NCBI RefSeq assembly: GCF_014640075.1
Contig: NZ_BMGG01000014.1
Span: 359-59,708 of the forward strand
Length of the DNA: 59,350 nt
Direction of reading: 5' to 3'
DNA from: Chelatococcus reniformis
GTDB lineage: Bacteria; Pseudomonadota; Alphaproteobacteria; Rhizobiales; Beijerinckiaceae
The notes beneath the pieces were generated by a model. The model was not told the origin of the DNA and did not search any database. It was given only the letters and a program-made list of their open reading frames with translations. This document shows positions 25,712 through 35,224 of this stretch, one piece after another; the first letter of the stretch is position 1; the number at the start of each line of letters is the position of its first letter. A program made the position numbers and the translations under genes.

Positions 25712-26130
25712 AACGCCACCTGTTCACCCTCGCCGCAACCGCATTCATGGCCATGACAATGACCGCATCCGCACAGAACTACGTCACCACTCCGACGGGC
25801 CTGAAGTACAAGGACGACGTCGTCGGCACGGGCGCCGAAGCCAAGGCCGGCCAGACCGTCTCGGTCCACTACACCGGCTGGCTCGACGCCGGCGGCAAGC
25901 CCGGCGCCAAGTTCGACAGCTCGCGCGACCGCGGCCAGCCGTTCTCGTTCGGGCTCGGCAATGGCCAGGTCATCGCCGGGTGGGACAACGGCGTCGCCGG
26001 CATGAAGGTGGGCGGCAGACGCACCCTGGTCATCCCGCCGGACCAGGGCTATGGCGCGCGCGGCGCCGGCGGCGTAATCCCGCCCAATGCCACGCTGATC
26101 TTCGATGTGGAGTTGCTCGGCGTCCGCTAG
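25708..26130 (+). CDS. Periplasmic FKBP-type peptidyl-prolyl isomerase
   Basis: 140 aa. Signal peptide [20 protein letters not shown] (cleavage near SAQ), then one FKBP domain: [80 protein letters not shown] and IFDVELL, retaining the aromatic Trp/Phe/Tyr pocket. It catalyses proline isomerisation during export folding. Four-base overlap with lysK is an odd pairing. The stop TAG is the opening triplet of a downstream repeat (TAGAGCACGTCC). Confidence 0.93.
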   Translation: MKRHLFTLAATAFMAMTMTASAQNYVTTPTGLKYKDDVVGTGAEAKAGQTVSVHYTGWLDAGGKPGAKFDSSRDRGQPFSFGLGNGQVIAGWDNGVAGMKVGGRRTLVIPPDQGYGARGAGGVIPPNATLIFDVELLGVR

Positions 26131-26230
26131 AGCACGTCCAGCAAAAGTGTGCAGCGATTCTGCGTCCGGAGTTGCGCCAGAACAAATGAGATAGCTCGTG
26201 TCCGGCGAACCGGGTTTCGCCGGACACGAG
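26128..26230. repeat. TAGAGCA-type repeat plus 15-bp hairpin after FKBP
   Basis: TAGAGCACGTCCAGCAAAAG followed by TGTGCAGCGATTCTGCG resembles a common Rhizobiales intergenic repeat. At its end lies a perfect 15-bp stem: CTCGTGTCCGGCGAA (26195-26209) and complement (26216-26230), six-base loop. The hairpin probably ends the lysK-FKBP transcript although the following T tract is weak. Confidence 0.6.
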
Positions 26231-26233
26231 TTA

Positions 26234-26335
26234 GAGCATTTCCGCGTTTCCTCGAATCGCCGAAATGCTCTATCTATTTGCTTTGTCGCGTTTTCTTCAC
26301 GCGAACCGGCGTCCACTTCGCTCGAAAACGCTCTA
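26234..26335. repeat. Long-type intergenic repeat, copy 1
   Basis: 102 bp from GAGCATTTCCGCGTTTCC to CTCGAAAACGCTCTA, with conserved centre CTATCTATTTG..TTGTCGCGTTTTCTTC and CGTCCACTTCGCTCGAAA. Closely matches copies at 28910-29011 and 53679-53779 (inverted). Confidence 0.85.
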
Positions 26336-26337
26336 AA

Positions 26338-26412
26338 GCATTGCGCAGCTGGATGAGCATCATCCAATTGCAGAGAATACCTCACCATCATTTGAATCTG
26401 GAGTGCTCAGTG
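26338..26412. repeat. Short-type intergenic repeat copy
   Basis: GCATTGCGCAGCTGGATGAG, CATCCAATTGCAGAGAAT, ATTTGAATCTGGAGTGCTC: matches the short-type consensus and abuts long-type copy 1. Confidence 0.6.
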
Positions 26413-27090
26413 GCGCGCCCAGATGATGCGCGCCATCCACGCGATATCGCCCAGGGGTACGACGTGGACCGGCCGCGCGGGGTCGATCGGGCGCAATTCA
26501 ACGGCGTGCGCCGTGCGTCCCGCCAACTCGCGCGCCGTCACCTCGCCGGCCCGCGTGCGCACCACCACACGGTCGCCCTTGCGCACCCGCGCGCCGGGCG
26601 ACACGACGATGATGTCGCCGTCGCGATAGAGTGGCAGCAGCGCCGGGCCCGACACCTTGAGCCCCAGCAGCCGCCCGGCCGACAGGCCCGGGAAGCTGAC
26701 CTCGCCGTCGGCGGGCGCGGGACCGCCATGGAACGCGTCGGCGGTCGCTGAATGGGCAAGGTCCACCACGGGAACACTGGCCGGCCGGGGGCGCAGCGTC
26801 GCACGTCGCTTTGCTCCCCGCGTCTCGCCCGTGGCGGCCGCAGGTGAGCCGCCCGGATCGCGCCCGGCAACGAGCGCCACGAACTCATCCAGGCTGGCAC
26901 CGGTCGCCTCGAGCACCTTGGCGATCGACTCCGTCGACGGCCAGCGCAGACGGCCGTCGGCTGCCGCCCGCTTCGACCGATTGAACGTGGTCGGATCCAA
27001 CCCCGAGCGCCGCGCCAGCCCCGATGGCGACAGGCCGTAGCGCGTCGCCAGCATATCGAGCGCCCGCCAGATCTGGTCGTGCGACAGCAT
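26407..27090 (-). CDS. HTH-S24-like repressor lacking the catalytic dyad
   Basis: 227 aa. N-terminal helix-turn-helix (RYGLSPSGLARRSGLDPTTF, NRSKRAAADGRLRWPSTESI) and a C-terminal LexA/CI-like S24 fold. Where active relatives have SGDSM, this protein reads VSGPALLPLYRDGDIIVVSP (no Ser or Asp), and where the catalytic Lys sits it reads GEVTARELAG (Arg). It therefore probably cannot self-cleave, and may be a constitutive or ligand-controlled regulator. ATG 27090 is preceded by an AT-rich promoter-like region (CCTAGGATTTATTACC). Confidence 0.85.
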   Translation of the reverse strand: MLSHDQIWRALDMLATRYGLSPSGLARRSGLDPTTFNRSKRAAADGRLRWPSTESIAKVLEATGASLDEFVALVAGRDPGGSPAAATGETRGAKRRATLRPRPASVPVVDLAHSATADAFHGGPAPADGEVSFPGLSAGRLLGLKVSGPALLPLYRDGDIIVVSPGARVRKGDRVVVRTRAGEVTARELAGRTAHAVELRPIDPARPVHVVPLGDIAWMARIIWARH

Positions 27091-27296
27091 GATCGACCAA
27101 TCCCTTGGCCCACGAGTCGGATCCCTAGGATTTATTACCTCAACCCGGGTCTGACAAGCGCGCCACGGATCGTGCGATGCCGCGAAAGCGCACCCGTACC
27201 GTCATATGTCCGCGCGGCCCACCTACTGCGTTGACGCGGCGCCGCATAACACCCTACGAATCGACGGCGACGCGTGACCATGGATGGAGCCTCGCC

Positions 27297-27689
27297 ATGT
27301 ACAGGGCCGTGACCCGCGGTATCCAGGTAACCGTCACCCCGCAATTCGTGGAAGAGCAGTCGTCGCCGGACCAGGCCCGGTTCTTCTGGGCCTACACGGT
27401 GGAGATCGCCAACCTCGGCATCGAGGTCGTGCATCTGCGAACTCGGCAATGGCAGATCATCGACGGCCACGGCTCGATGCAGGAGGTGAAGGGCCCCGGC
27501 GTCGTGGGCGAAGAGCCGCTGATCCTGCCCGGCCACAGCTTCACGTATACCAGCGGTTGTCCACTGTCGACGCCCGACGGCACCATGAGCGGCCACTACT
27601 TCATGGAAAATCGCGAAGGAGAGACATTCCCCGTCGACATCCCCTTGTTTCCGCTCGACAGCCCCTATGTGACCCGTGTCGTTCACTGA
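27297..27689 (+). CDS. apaG: ApaG protein
   Basis: 130 aa single-domain beta-sandwich (fibronectin-type) protein: VTRGIQVTVTPQFVEEQSSP, FFWAYTVEIANLGIEVVHLR, RQWQIIDGHGSMQEVKGPGV, VGEEPLILPGHSFTYTSGCP, TMSGHYFMEN. ApaG is often near apaH/ksgA in enterobacteria and linked to Co2+ resistance; the fold is known but function is not. Here it precedes argE with only seven bases between (or an overlap if argE begins at GTG 27676). Confidence 0.95.
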   Translation: MYRAVTRGIQVTVTPQFVEEQSSPDQARFFWAYTVEIANLGIEVVHLRTRQWQIIDGHGSMQEVKGPGVVGEEPLILPGHSFTYTSGCPLSTPDGTMSGHYFMENREGETFPVDIPLFPLDSPYVTRVVH

Positions 27690-27696
27690 CGCGCCC

Positions 27697-28863
27697 ATGG
27701 CCGGACCGCGCTACACGCCGTTGGCGATGCTTGAGCGACTGGTCGCCTTCCCGACGGAAAGCACGACGTCCAACCTGGCGCTGATCGACTTCGTCGAAGA
27801 CTATCTGCGCGCCTGGGGCGTCCCCGCGACGCGCATCCCCAACGCTGCGGGCGACAAGGCGGCGCTCTTCGCCACGGTCGGACCCGCCGGCGACGGTGGC
27901 ATCGTGCTCTCCGGACACACCGACGTGGTCCCCGTGGCGGGCCAGGTCTGGACCAGCGATCCCTACGCGCTGCGCGTCGCCGACGGGAGGGCTTTCGGCC
28001 GCGGAGCCGTCGACATGAAGGGCTTCGTCGCTACCGCGCTGGCGCTCGTTCCCGATTTCCTGGCGGCGCCGCTGGCCATTCCGATCCACCTCTTCCTCTC
28101 CTACGACGAGGAGATCACCTGCCTCGGCGTGGTCGACGGGATCGCCCGCATGGGCCGCGATCTGCCGACGCCGGCTATGGCGATCGTGGGCGAGCCCACC
28201 TGCCTGGCGGTCACCGACGCGCACAAGTCGGTGGTATCCCTGCGCACCACGGTGGTGGGCCAGGCGGGCCACTCCTCCCGCCCCGCGGCTGGGGCCAGCG
28301 CCGTCATGGCGGCCGGCGAGTTGATCGCCGAACTGGTCCGCATGCAGGAGCGGCTGATCGAGGAAGGGGATCCGAGCCACCGGTTCGATCCACCCTACAG
28401 CACGGTTCATGTGGGCGTGGTGTCGGGAGGCGTCGCGCGAAATATCCTGGCGCCTCAATGCCAGTTCCTGTGGGAGTTCCGCGGACTGCCCGGCCGGACG
28501 CACGAGGCGGTCATGGCCGAGTTCGATCAGTTCGCCACCGATGTCGTGCTGAGGCGGATGCGGCGCGGCGCGCCAGGCGCGGCCATCGAAACGATCTGTG
28601 AAGTGGCCGTGCCGCATCTGTCGCCCCGGCCGGGCTCGCCGGCCGAGGTCTTGGCCTTGCGACTCGTCGACAGCAATCGCACCATCACGGTGCCCTATGC
28701 GACCGAGGCCGGGCACTTCCAGGATGCCGGCATTCCCACCGTCGTCTGCGGCCCGGGCTCGATCGATCAGGCTCATCAGGCGGACGAATTCATCTCGCTA
28801 GCCGACCTGGACGCGGGCGAGCGGTTCCTGCGCCGACTGGCCCACGAGATCAGCCGGCCGTGA
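27697..28863 (+). CDS. argE: Acetylornithine deacetylase (M20 family)
   Basis: 388 aa zinc/cobalt amidohydrolase that releases ornithine from N-acetylornithine. Metal/active-site motifs SGHTDVVPVAGQVW, the GRGAVDMKGFVA bridging Asp, FLSYDEEITCLG catalytic Glu pair, IVGEPT, and the distal His in YATEAGHFQDAGIPTVVCGP. Arginine genes argD and argF lie 1-3 kb downstream on the opposite strand, supporting ArgE over a paralogous M20 peptidase. An in-frame GTG at 27676 would overlap apaG. Confidence 0.9.
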   Translation: MAGPRYTPLAMLERLVAFPTESTTSNLALIDFVEDYLRAWGVPATRIPNAAGDKAALFATVGPAGDGGIVLSGHTDVVPVAGQVWTSDPYALRVADGRAFGRGAVDMKGFVATALALVPDFLAAPLAIPIHLFLSYDEEITCLGVVDGIARMGRDLPTPAMAIVGEPTCLAVTDAHKSVVSLRTTVVGQAGHSSRPAAGASAVMAAGELIAELVRMQERLIEEGDPSHRFDPPYSTVHVGVVSGGVARNILAPQCQFLWEFRGLPGRTHEAVMAEFDQFATDVVLRRMRRGAPGAAIETICEVAVPHLSPRPGSPAEVLALRLVDSNRTITVPYATEAGHFQDAGIPTVVCGPGSIDQAHQADEFISLADLDAGERFLRRLAHEISRP

Positions 28864-28909
28864 TCGGCGGCCACCCCTGGGGCGCCTCGCGATTGGGTGG
28901 ATTCACCTA

Positions 28910-29011
28910 GCGCATTTCCGCGTTTCTTCAAAGCGCCGAAACGATCTATCTATTTGATTTGTCGCGTTTTCTTCCCGCGAACCGGCGTCCACTTCGCTCG
29001 AAAGCGCTCTA
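28910..29011. repeat. Long-type intergenic repeat, copy 2
   Basis: 102 bp, same orientation as copy 1 and about 90% similar by eye. Preceded by part of a short-type element (CTCGCGATTGGGTGGATTCACC, 28886-28907) and followed by another partial one (AAGCGCTCCAGGTTCAAAGG and GGAGCATTTCCCGATC, to 29058). It fills the gap between convergent argE and hslO. Confidence 0.85.
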
Positions 29012-29095
29012 GTCTAAGCGCTCCAGGTTCAAAGGCGCGGAGCATTTCCCGATCAAGCGGAGCCGCCGGATCGGCAAACCGCATTCGCGATCATC

Positions 29096-30142
29096 TCAAC
29101 GGGAGGCGGCCACCTCGCGCTCGACCTCGACCGGATCGAGATCGTAGTGGCGCGAACAGAATTCGCAGGTCACACCGATGCGGCCGTCGTCCCCCACCAT
29201 GTCGCTCCGCTCCTGGGCGCTGAAGCGTGTAAGCATGGACATGATGCGCTCGCGCGAGCACTGGCACGCCTCATGGACCTCCTGCGCCGCGAACACGCGC
29301 ACGCCGCGCTCGTGGAACAGGCGGAACAGCAGGCCCTCGCTCGACACTGTCGGATCGATGAGCTCGTGATCCTCGGTCGTGTCGACCAGCATCCGCGCCT
29401 CGGTCCAGCCGTCGTCCTCGCCATCCGGCGCTGGGGCGTCGGCCGCGCCCTCCGGCGCATCGCCCGGCGGCAGGTCAGGCCGGCGCAGCCGGTCCTGCGC
29501 CTTCGGCATGAACTGCACCATCAGCGCGCCGGCCCGGAAATGGCCACCGGCCTCACCGGGTACCACCTCTTCGCCCACCGCCAGGCGAATGCGCGTCGGG
29601 ATCTGCTCCGACTGGCTGAAATAGTGGTGAGCCGCGTCCTCGAGGTTCTGCCCCTCCAGGGCAACAATGCCCTGGTAACGGCTGGCCTCGCTGCCCTGGT
29701 CGATGGTCATGGCCAGGTGGCCGTTGCCGAGCAGCGCGCCGGTGTCGAGCGCGTGCTCCGCGGCCGCCTGCTCCAGCCGTCCGGCGTCGAAGCGGGCGCA
29801 GGCGCGCACCCGGTCCGGCGCGTCGAAGTCGACGACGATCATGTCGATCGGGCCATCCGAGCGCGTTTGCAGCTGGAAGCGGCCATCGAGCTTGAGCGAG
29901 GCGCCGAGCAGGACGGTCAGCGCCGTGGCCTCACCCAGGACACGCGAGACCGAAGGCGGGTATTTGTGGCGGCCGAGGATGCGATCCACCGCCGAGCCGA
30001 GCCGCACGACTCGCCCGCGCACGTCCAGGCCCTCGATGGCAAACGGCAGGACCCGGTCGTCGCCGGCATGGCCGTGGCCGGCGTCCGGCACCGGCGACGT
30101 GTCCGATCCTTCCGGGATGAACGGGCGATCGCCGCCGCTCAT
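29096..30142 (-). CDS. hslO: Redox-regulated chaperone Hsp33
   Basis: 348 aa. N-terminal substrate-binding domain ([56 protein letters not shown]) and a C-terminal zinc switch with CQC and CEFC, the four Cys that release zinc and form disulfides upon oxidation, activating the holdase. An Asp/Glu/Ala-rich insertion near 215-240 is longer than in E. coli. The ATG at 30142 overlaps the argF stop (ATGA), chosen over a start at 30166 within argF. Confidence 0.95.
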   Translation of the reverse strand: MSGGDRPFIPEGSDTSPVPDAGHGHAGDDRVLPFAIEGLDVRGRVVRLGSAVDRILGRHKYPPSVSRVLGEATALTVLLGASLKLDGRFQLQTRSDGPIDMIVVDFDAPDRVRACARFDAGRLEQAAAEHALDTGALLGNGHLAMTIDQGSEASRYQGIVALEGQNLEDAAHHYFSQSEQIPTRIRLAVGEEVVPGEAGGHFRAGALMVQFMPKAQDRLRRPDLPPGDAPEGAADAPAPDGEDDGWTEARMLVDTTEDHELIDPTVSSEGLLFRLFHERGVRVFAAQEVHEACQCSRERIMSMLTRFSAQERSDMVGDDGRIGVTCEFCSRHYDLDPVEVEREVAASR

Positions 30143-31131
30143 CCCTCGACCGCTCCCAGGCACCACGCCAGGATGCCCTTCTGGGCGTGCAACCGGTTCT
30201 CGGCCTCGTCGAAGACCACCGACTGGGCGCCGTCCATCACCTCGTCCGTCACTTCTTCACCGCGGTGGGCGGGCAGGCAATGCATGAAGATGGCATCCTC
30301 GGCTGCCGCGGCCATGAGCTTGGCGTTGACCTGATAGGGCTTGAGCAAATTGTGGCGACGGCCCTCGTCCTCGTCGCCCATGGACACCCAGCAATCGGTG
30401 ACGACCGCCTCCGCCCCCCTGACCGCCTCGAACGGATCGGTGGTCAGCGAAACACGCCCATCGGCGATGGCCAGAAGCTCGTCGGCCGGCCGCAGTTCGG
30501 GCGGCGTGGCGATGGCTAGCTCGAAATCGAAGCGCGCGGCAGCCTGGATCCAAGAGGCCAGCACATTGTTGGCGTCCCCCGTCCAGGCCACCTTGCGGCC
30601 TTCGATACGACCCCTGTGTTCCTCGAAGGTGAGCACGTCGGCCATGATCTGGCAGGGATGCGAGCGCTTGGTGAGCCCGTTGATGACCGGTACGGTGGCG
30701 TGCCGGGCAAGTTCCAGCATGGCCTCGTGATCGAGGATGCGGATCATCATCGCGTCCACATAGCGCGACATGACCCGGGCGGTGTCGGCGATCGACTCGC
30801 CTCGCCCGAGTTGCATCTCCGCCCCGGTCAGCATGATGGCATCGCCGCCGAGCTCGCGCATGGCCAGGTCGAACGACACACGCGTGCGGGTCGACGGCTT
30901 GTCGAAGATCATCGCCAGTGTCTTGCCCGCCAGCGGCCGCTCGCCCGTGCGGCGGCGGGCCTTGAGACGGGCGCTGGCATCGAGCACCAGCCGCAGTTCC
31001 TCGCGCGTGAAGTCAGCGAGGTCGAGGAAGTGGCGGGCCTGCTCCGTACGCCCATTGGCGGGCACACCCTGGCCAGGCGCCGCATGGCCGGCGCTCTGCC
31101 GGTTCACCGCGGCCTTCTTGCTGAGAGACAT
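30139..31131 (-). CDS. argF: Ornithine carbamoyltransferase
   Basis: 330 aa. Carbamoyl phosphate motif STRTR at 80-84, ornithine motif [11 protein letters not shown] near 292, and [11 protein letters not shown] near 155. Produces citrulline in arginine biosynthesis. An Ala/Gln-rich extension of ~30 residues precedes the usual start ([11 protein letters not shown]). Overlaps argD by one base (TGATG) and hslO by four, forming the operon argD-argF-hslO. Confidence 0.96.
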   Translation of the reverse strand: MSLSKKAAVNRQSAGHAAPGQGVPANGRTEQARHFLDLADFTREELRLVLDASARLKARRRTGERPLAGKTLAMIFDKPSTRTRVSFDLAMRELGGDAIMLTGAEMQLGRGESIADTARVMSRYVDAMMIRILDHEAMLELARHATVPVINGLTKRSHPCQIMADVLTFEEHRGRIEGRKVAWTGDANNVLASWIQAAARFDFELAIATPPELRPADELLAIADGRVSLTTDPFEAVRGAEAVVTDCWVSMGDEDEGRRHNLLKPYQVNAKLMAAAAEDAIFMHCLPAHRGEEVTDEVMDGAQSVVFDEAENRLHAQKGILAWCLGAVEG

Positions 31132-32360
31132 CAGGCTGCTCCCCGCCTCTCGCCCCGCAGGTCGGCTTCGAGCCGCCCCGCTGCTGCTGCGATCCGTTCG
31201 ATGCCCTCGGCCACCTCGGCTTCCCCGATGATGAGCGGAGGCAGCAGGCGAACCGTGTTTTCACCTGCGCCGATCAGCAGCAGATGCTGCGCCTGCGCGG
31301 CAGCGATGAAGTCGGTGTTGGGAACGTTCATCTTCAGCCCGAGCATGAGGCCTTCGCCGCGCACCTCGACGATGAGCGAGGGGAAGCGGTCCTTGATCTC
31401 GGCGAGACGCTGCTTCAACAGCAGGCCCATGGCGCGCACATGCTCCAGGAAACCGGGCGCCAGGACGACGTCAAGCACGGCGTTGCCGACCGCCATGGCA
31501 AGCGGGTTGCCGCCAAAGGTGGTACCGTGCACGCTGGCCGTCATGCCCTTGCCCGCCGCCTCGGTGGACAGGCAGGCGCCGAGCGGAAAGCCGCCGCCGA
31601 TGCCCTTGGCGATGCCCATGATATCCGGCGTGACGCCCGTCCATTCGTGGGCGAAGAGCTTGCCGGTGCGGCCGACGCCGGTCTGCACCTCGTCGAAGAT
31701 GAGCAACAGCCCGTGCTCGTCGCACAGCGCCCGCAGCGCCCGCAGCTTGGCCGGCTCGACGACGCGAACGCCACCCTCGCCCTGGATCGGCTCGATCAGG
31801 ATAGCGGCGGTCTCCGGCCCGATCGCGGCCCTGAGCGCCTCGTCGTCACCGAGCTCGACCTGATCGAAGCCGTCGACTTTGGGGCCGAAGCCCTCCAGAT
31901 ATTTGGCTTGGCCGCCCGCGGCGATCGTGGCCAGCGTACGGCCGTGGAACGCGCCCTCGAAGGTGATGACGCGGTAGCGCCCGGGCTCGCCGTTTGCGGA
32001 ATGGTATTTACGCGCCATCTTGATGGCGCACTCCAGCGCCTCGGCGCCCGAATTGGTGAAGAACACGCGATCGGCAAAGGTGGCGTCGACCAGCCGTTGT
32101 GCCAGCCGCTCGCCTTCGGGAATCCGGTAGAGGTTGGATGTGTGCCAGACCTTGGCCGCCTGCGTGGTGAGCGCTTCTACCAGGTGCGGGTGGGCATGGC
32201 CGAGCGAGTTCACCGCGACGCCGGCCCCGAAATCGAGATATCGCTCGCCGTCACGGGTGACGAGCCACAGGCCCTCTCCCCGGTCGAATTGCAGATCGGC
32301 GCGCGCAAAGGTCGGCAGAAGCGGCGAGGTCACGGGTCGGATCTCCTCATGCGGGATCAC
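31131..32360 (-). CDS. argD: Acetylornithine aminotransferase
   Basis: 409 aa class III PLP aminotransferase. GDGERYLDF-type start region, [51 protein letters not shown], and the PLP Lys in [16 protein letters not shown] near 257. Converts N-acetylglutamate semialdehyde to N-acetylornithine. First gene of the operon; its upstream region faces gcrA divergently. Confidence 0.96.
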   Translation of the reverse strand: MIPHEEIRPVTSPLLPTFARADLQFDRGEGLWLVTRDGERYLDFGAGVAVNSLGHAHPHLVEALTTQAAKVWHTSNLYRIPEGERLAQRLVDATFADRVFFTNSGAEALECAIKMARKYHSANGEPGRYRVITFEGAFHGRTLATIAAGGQAKYLEGFGPKVDGFDQVELGDDEALRAAIGPETAAILIEPIQGEGGVRVVEPAKLRALRALCDEHGLLLIFDEVQTGVGRTGKLFAHEWTGVTPDIMGIAKGIGGGFPLGACLSTEAAGKGMTASVHGTTFGGNPLAMAVGNAVLDVVLAPGFLEHVRAMGLLLKQRLAEIKDRFPSLIVEVRGEGLMLGLKMNVPNTDFIAAAQAQHLLLIGAGENTVRLLPPLIIGEAEVAEGIERIAAAAGRLEADLRGERRGAA

Positions 32361-32683
32361 TTCGGTTCAATCGACGGGTGTCCACAAGTACCCGTCCGCA
32401 TGTCGAAGCCGCGGTCCGCAACTGGGGCAATGCCGTCCGGATCCGGCGCAATGCTCCAGCTCATCGAAACAGGAGCCCCGCGTTCCGCCGGCGTGGTCCC
32501 ACGCAAACGGCCAGTTGCTCCGCAGCGGCGTGAATTCGGACGGCCTCGCGGCCAGCGAAATCCCCAAAAACCAAGTGCCGCCCAGCGGGGGCGGCACTAT
32601 GCCTATTCTAGGGATGAGGCTCCGACTGTCAATTCAAAGCGTACATTTGGTGCCTTGCGTCGCTTTTGCAACGCGCCTCGACT

Positions 32684-32692
32684 TTATGCACA
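32684..32692 (+). promoter_or_regulatory. DnaA box upstream of gcrA
   Basis: TTATGCACA matches the DnaA-box consensus TTATNCACA exactly. In Caulobacter DnaA directly activates gcrA; the site lies about 280 bp before the gcrA start here. Confidence 0.55.
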
Positions 32693-32761
32693 GGTTCGCA
32701 GGAGTGCGATTTCGATCGCTGCTGCGATTGCAGCATCTGCGGCGCAAAACGGCCGCACTTG

Positions 32762-32940
32762 GACTCGGTTTTGTCACCTTCCTGGGGAAAACATCCGCCG
32801 CACCGGGGCCGGTCTTGGCGCAGACTCGCGTCATCTTGTATGGTCCTGCGTGTAAGCCACGACATATCGTGGGTTAACCGGTCATTGGTGATGGTCCTGC
32901 TGCGCTGCGACGAGGAGCGTGCGCAATCGCGGAGGGATTC
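32762..32940. promoter_or_regulatory. GANTC cluster and TTAACC half-site upstream of gcrA
   Basis: Three CcrM methylation sites: GACTC at 32762-32766 and 32823-32827, GATTC at 32936-32940. A CtrA half-site TTAACC lies at 32874-32879. GcrA acts at methylated GANTC promoters in Caulobacter, and CtrA represses gcrA, so this resembles an autoregulatory cell-cycle switch. Confidence 0.5.
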
Positions 32941-32970
32941 CCAATGGCGGCGCCGAGCGCGGAGGGGCGG

Positions 32971-33498
32971 ATGAACGATCCTGGAAATATCTGGAGCGAC
33001 GACCGCGTCGAGTTGCTGAAGCGGCTCTGGGCCGAGGGGCTCAGCGCCAGCCAGATTGCCACGGCCATGGGTGGCATCACGCGCAACGCCGTGATCGGCA
33101 AGGTGCATCGGCTGGGCCTCTCGGGGCGTGCCAAGGCAGCGGCATCCGGCGTGCCCAAGCCCCGCAAGAGTGTGGCGGCGCCGCCACGCTCCACCGCCGC
33201 GAGCCCGCGCCCGGCGCAGGGCCCGACGGTCCAGGGCAACACGGTACTCGCCGTCAGCATGCGCATCGAGACCGACGCCTACGAGCCTCACCCCGCGACG
33301 CAGGCGGCCGACGTCGTAGTCCCGCTCTCCGAACGGGTGACCATCACCGAACTGCGCGAGAACATGTGCCGCTGGCCACTGGGTGACCCGACATCGGCCG
33401 AGTTCCGCTTCTGCGGCAACCGCACCACGCCCGGTCAGCCCTATTGCGCCCATCACGCGCGCATCGCCTACCAGCCCCCTGAGCGGCGCCGCCGCTGA
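32971..33498 (+). CDS. gcrA: GcrA cell cycle regulator
   Basis: 175 aa. N-terminal HTH-type domain WSDDRVELLKRLWAEGLSAS, QIATAMGGITRNAVIGKVHR, LGLSGRAK; a Pro/Ala-rich linker with basic patches; C-terminal zinc-like sigma-interaction segment CRWPLGDPTSAEFRFCGNRT then CAHHARIAYQP. GcrA binds sigma-70 and methylated GANTC promoters to drive cell-cycle genes. GGAGGGGCGG precedes the ATG at 32971; an in-frame ATG at 32944 is less likely. Confidence 0.95.
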   Translation: MNDPGNIWSDDRVELLKRLWAEGLSASQIATAMGGITRNAVIGKVHRLGLSGRAKAAASGVPKPRKSVAAPPRSTAASPRPAQGPTVQGNTVLAVSMRIETDAYEPHPATQAADVVVPLSERVTITELRENMCRWPLGDPTSAEFRFCGNRTTPGQPYCAHHARIAYQPPERRRR

Positions 33499-33793
33499 CG
33501 CGCTCCCCCTTCGGACGGCGCTCGATCGCGTCGACGTGCCAGGGAGGCCTTTGTGCAGCGGCGGCCCCCATTCTGCCGCGCGCGGCGGGCCATGCCGACG
33601 CGGGCCGGCCTGGCCCTCAAGGCTGAGCTGGCGCATGTGCTCGCAAGAGATCGGATGATTCACCCGGTCGGATAGAAATGCACCAACCGCGGCCTTTGGG
33701 GTGCTTCTTGCCGACCGGGCGGTTCCGCCGACGGCGGCGCAGGCAGGCCCGATGCGGTCCCTACGTCGCGCCGGACGACTGTTCCGGCTTCGC
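33499..33793. other. Gap between gcrA and phoB, no gene; partial short repeat
   Basis: No credible ORF. Positions 33655-33690 (GATCGGATGATTCACCCGGT, AGAAATGCACC) resemble half of the short-type repeat, lying between two convergent transcription units. Confidence 0.45.
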
Positions 33794-34492
33794 TCAATCC
33801 CGCGCGAAGGTCTCGTCGAAAGCGTAGCCCGCGCCGCGCACGGTGCGGATCGGATCGGGCTTGCGCGGCCGGTTGATCGCCTTGCGCAGGCGGCCCACAT
33901 GCACGTCCACGGTTCGTTCGTCGATGTAGACGTCGTGGCCCCACACCCCGTCGAGCAGTTGCTCGCGCGAAAACACGCGGCCGGGGCTCTGCATCAGGAA
34001 TTCGAGCAGGCGGAACTCAGTCGGGCCAAGGTGCAGCTCACGGCTTGACCTGCGCACGCGCCGCGTCTCGCGATCGAGCTCGATGTCACCGGCAGTCAGC
34101 AGGTTGGCCACGTGCGACGGCTTGGCCCGGCGCAGCAGCGCCCGCACGCGTGCCAGCAGTTCCGGCACGGAGAACGGCTTGACGACGTAGTCGTCCGCGC
34201 CGGTGGCGAGTCCCCGTACGCGCTCCGTCTCCTCGCCGCGCGCCGTCAGCATGATGACCGGCAGCCGCTCCGTCTCCTGCCGCGAGCGGATGCGCCGGCA
34301 CAGCTCGATGCCGGACAGGCCGGGCAACATCCAGTCGAGCAGCACGAGATCCGGCACCAGCTCACGCAGCCTGATCTCGGCGTCGTCCCCGCGCGCCACC
34401 GTGTCGACGTCGTAGCCTTCCGCCTCGAGGTTGTACCTCAGCAGCAAGCTCAACGGCTCCTCGTCCTCGACGATCAGAACGCGCGTCCCCAT
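33794..34492 (-). CDS. phoB: Phosphate regulon response regulator PhoB
   Basis: 232 aa OmpR/PhoB-type regulator. Receiver with acidic pair ED (9-11), phosphoacceptor D53 in LVLLDWMLPG, Thr in VIMLTAR and Lys in DDYVVKPFS; C-terminal winged helix LGPTEFRLLEFLMQSPGRVF, SREQLLDGVWGHDVYIDERT, VDVHVGRLRKAI. Last gene of the phoR-pst-phoU-phoB cluster, binding Pho boxes such as that at 39299-39327. Gap of 15 bp after phoU. Confidence 0.95.
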   Translation of the reverse strand: MGTRVLIVEDEEPLSLLLRYNLEAEGYDVDTVARGDDAEIRLRELVPDLVLLDWMLPGLSGIELCRRIRSRQETERLPVIMLTARGEETERVRGLATGADDYVVKPFSVPELLARVRALLRRAKPSHVANLLTAGDIELDRETRRVRRSSRELHLGPTEFRLLEFLMQSPGRVFSREQLLDGVWGHDVYIDERTVDVHVGRLRKAINRPRKPDPIRTVRGAGYAFDETFARD

Positions 34493-34507
34493 CCCCCCAC
34501 CGTTCCG

Positions 34508-35224
34508 TTAGCTCTTCGCAATGTCCACGGTCGTGAAGCTCGACTTGTCGGCCTTCGGCCGCTCCGGCCCAAGCGTCTCGCCCGTCACGAGATAGTTGAT
34601 CGTCTCAGCGATATTGGTCGTATGATCGCCGATCCGCTCGATATTCTTGGCGCTGAACAGGAGATGGGTGCAGAAGCCGATGTTGCGCGGATCTTCCATC
34701 ATGTAGGTCAGGAGCTCGCGGAACAGCGAGGTGTAGAGCGCGTCGATGTCACCGTCCCGGTTCCAGACCGCGAGAGCGACGTCGGCGTCGTGCTGGGTGT
34801 AGCCGTCGAGCACATCCTTGAGCTGCTCCTGCACCAGATCGCTCATGTGCTGCACGCCGACGACGATCTTCGGAGGCTGGAACTGATTGCCGATGGCCAC
34901 CGTCCGCTTGGCGATGTTCTTGGCAAGGTCGCCGATGCGCTCGATGTCGCCGGCGACGCGGATAGCGGAGACGATCTCCCGCAGGTCGACCGCCATCGGC
35001 TGGCGCCGGGCAATGGTGAGGATCGCCCGCTCCTCGACCTCACGCTGCAAATTATCGAGCCGGATGTCCGCCGCGATGATCGTCTGGGCAAGGTCCGGGT
35101 CGCGGCGCACCAGCGCCCGCGTCGCATCCTCGACCATCTTCTCGGCGAAGCCGCCCATCTCCACCACGGTGCTCCGCAGCGACGACAGCTCGGTATCGAA
35201 GGCGGAGACGGTATGTTCGGTCAT
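34508..35224 (-). CDS. phoU: Phosphate signalling protein PhoU
   Basis: 238 aa all-helical repeat protein with two PhoU domains: acidic metal-binding motifs RVAGDIERIGDLAKNIAKR and LLFSAKNIERIGDHTTNIAE (ExxxD-type). PhoU couples PstSCAB status to PhoR, keeping the kinase inhibited in phosphate excess. ATG 35224 chosen where conserved sequence begins (MTEHTVSAFDTELSSL). Confidence 0.96.
   Translation of the reverse strand: MTEHTVSAFDTELSSLRSTVVEMGGFAEKMVEDATRALVRRDPDLAQTIIAADIRLDNLQREVEERAILTIARRQPMAVDLREIVSAIRVAGDIERIGDLAKNIAKRTVAIGNQFQPPKIVVGVQHMSDLVQEQLKDVLDGYTQHDADVALAVWNRDGDIDALYTSLFRELLTYMMEDPRNIGFCTHLLFSAKNIERIGDHTTNIAETINYLVTGETLGPERPKADKSSFTTVDIAKS

Noticed and set aside
32367-32597. 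76-codon minus ORF upstream of argD with CxxC-like Cys (HCPSCGPRL)
   Set aside because: Suggestive of a zinc ribbon, but no ribosome-binding site or family resemblance; left unannotated.
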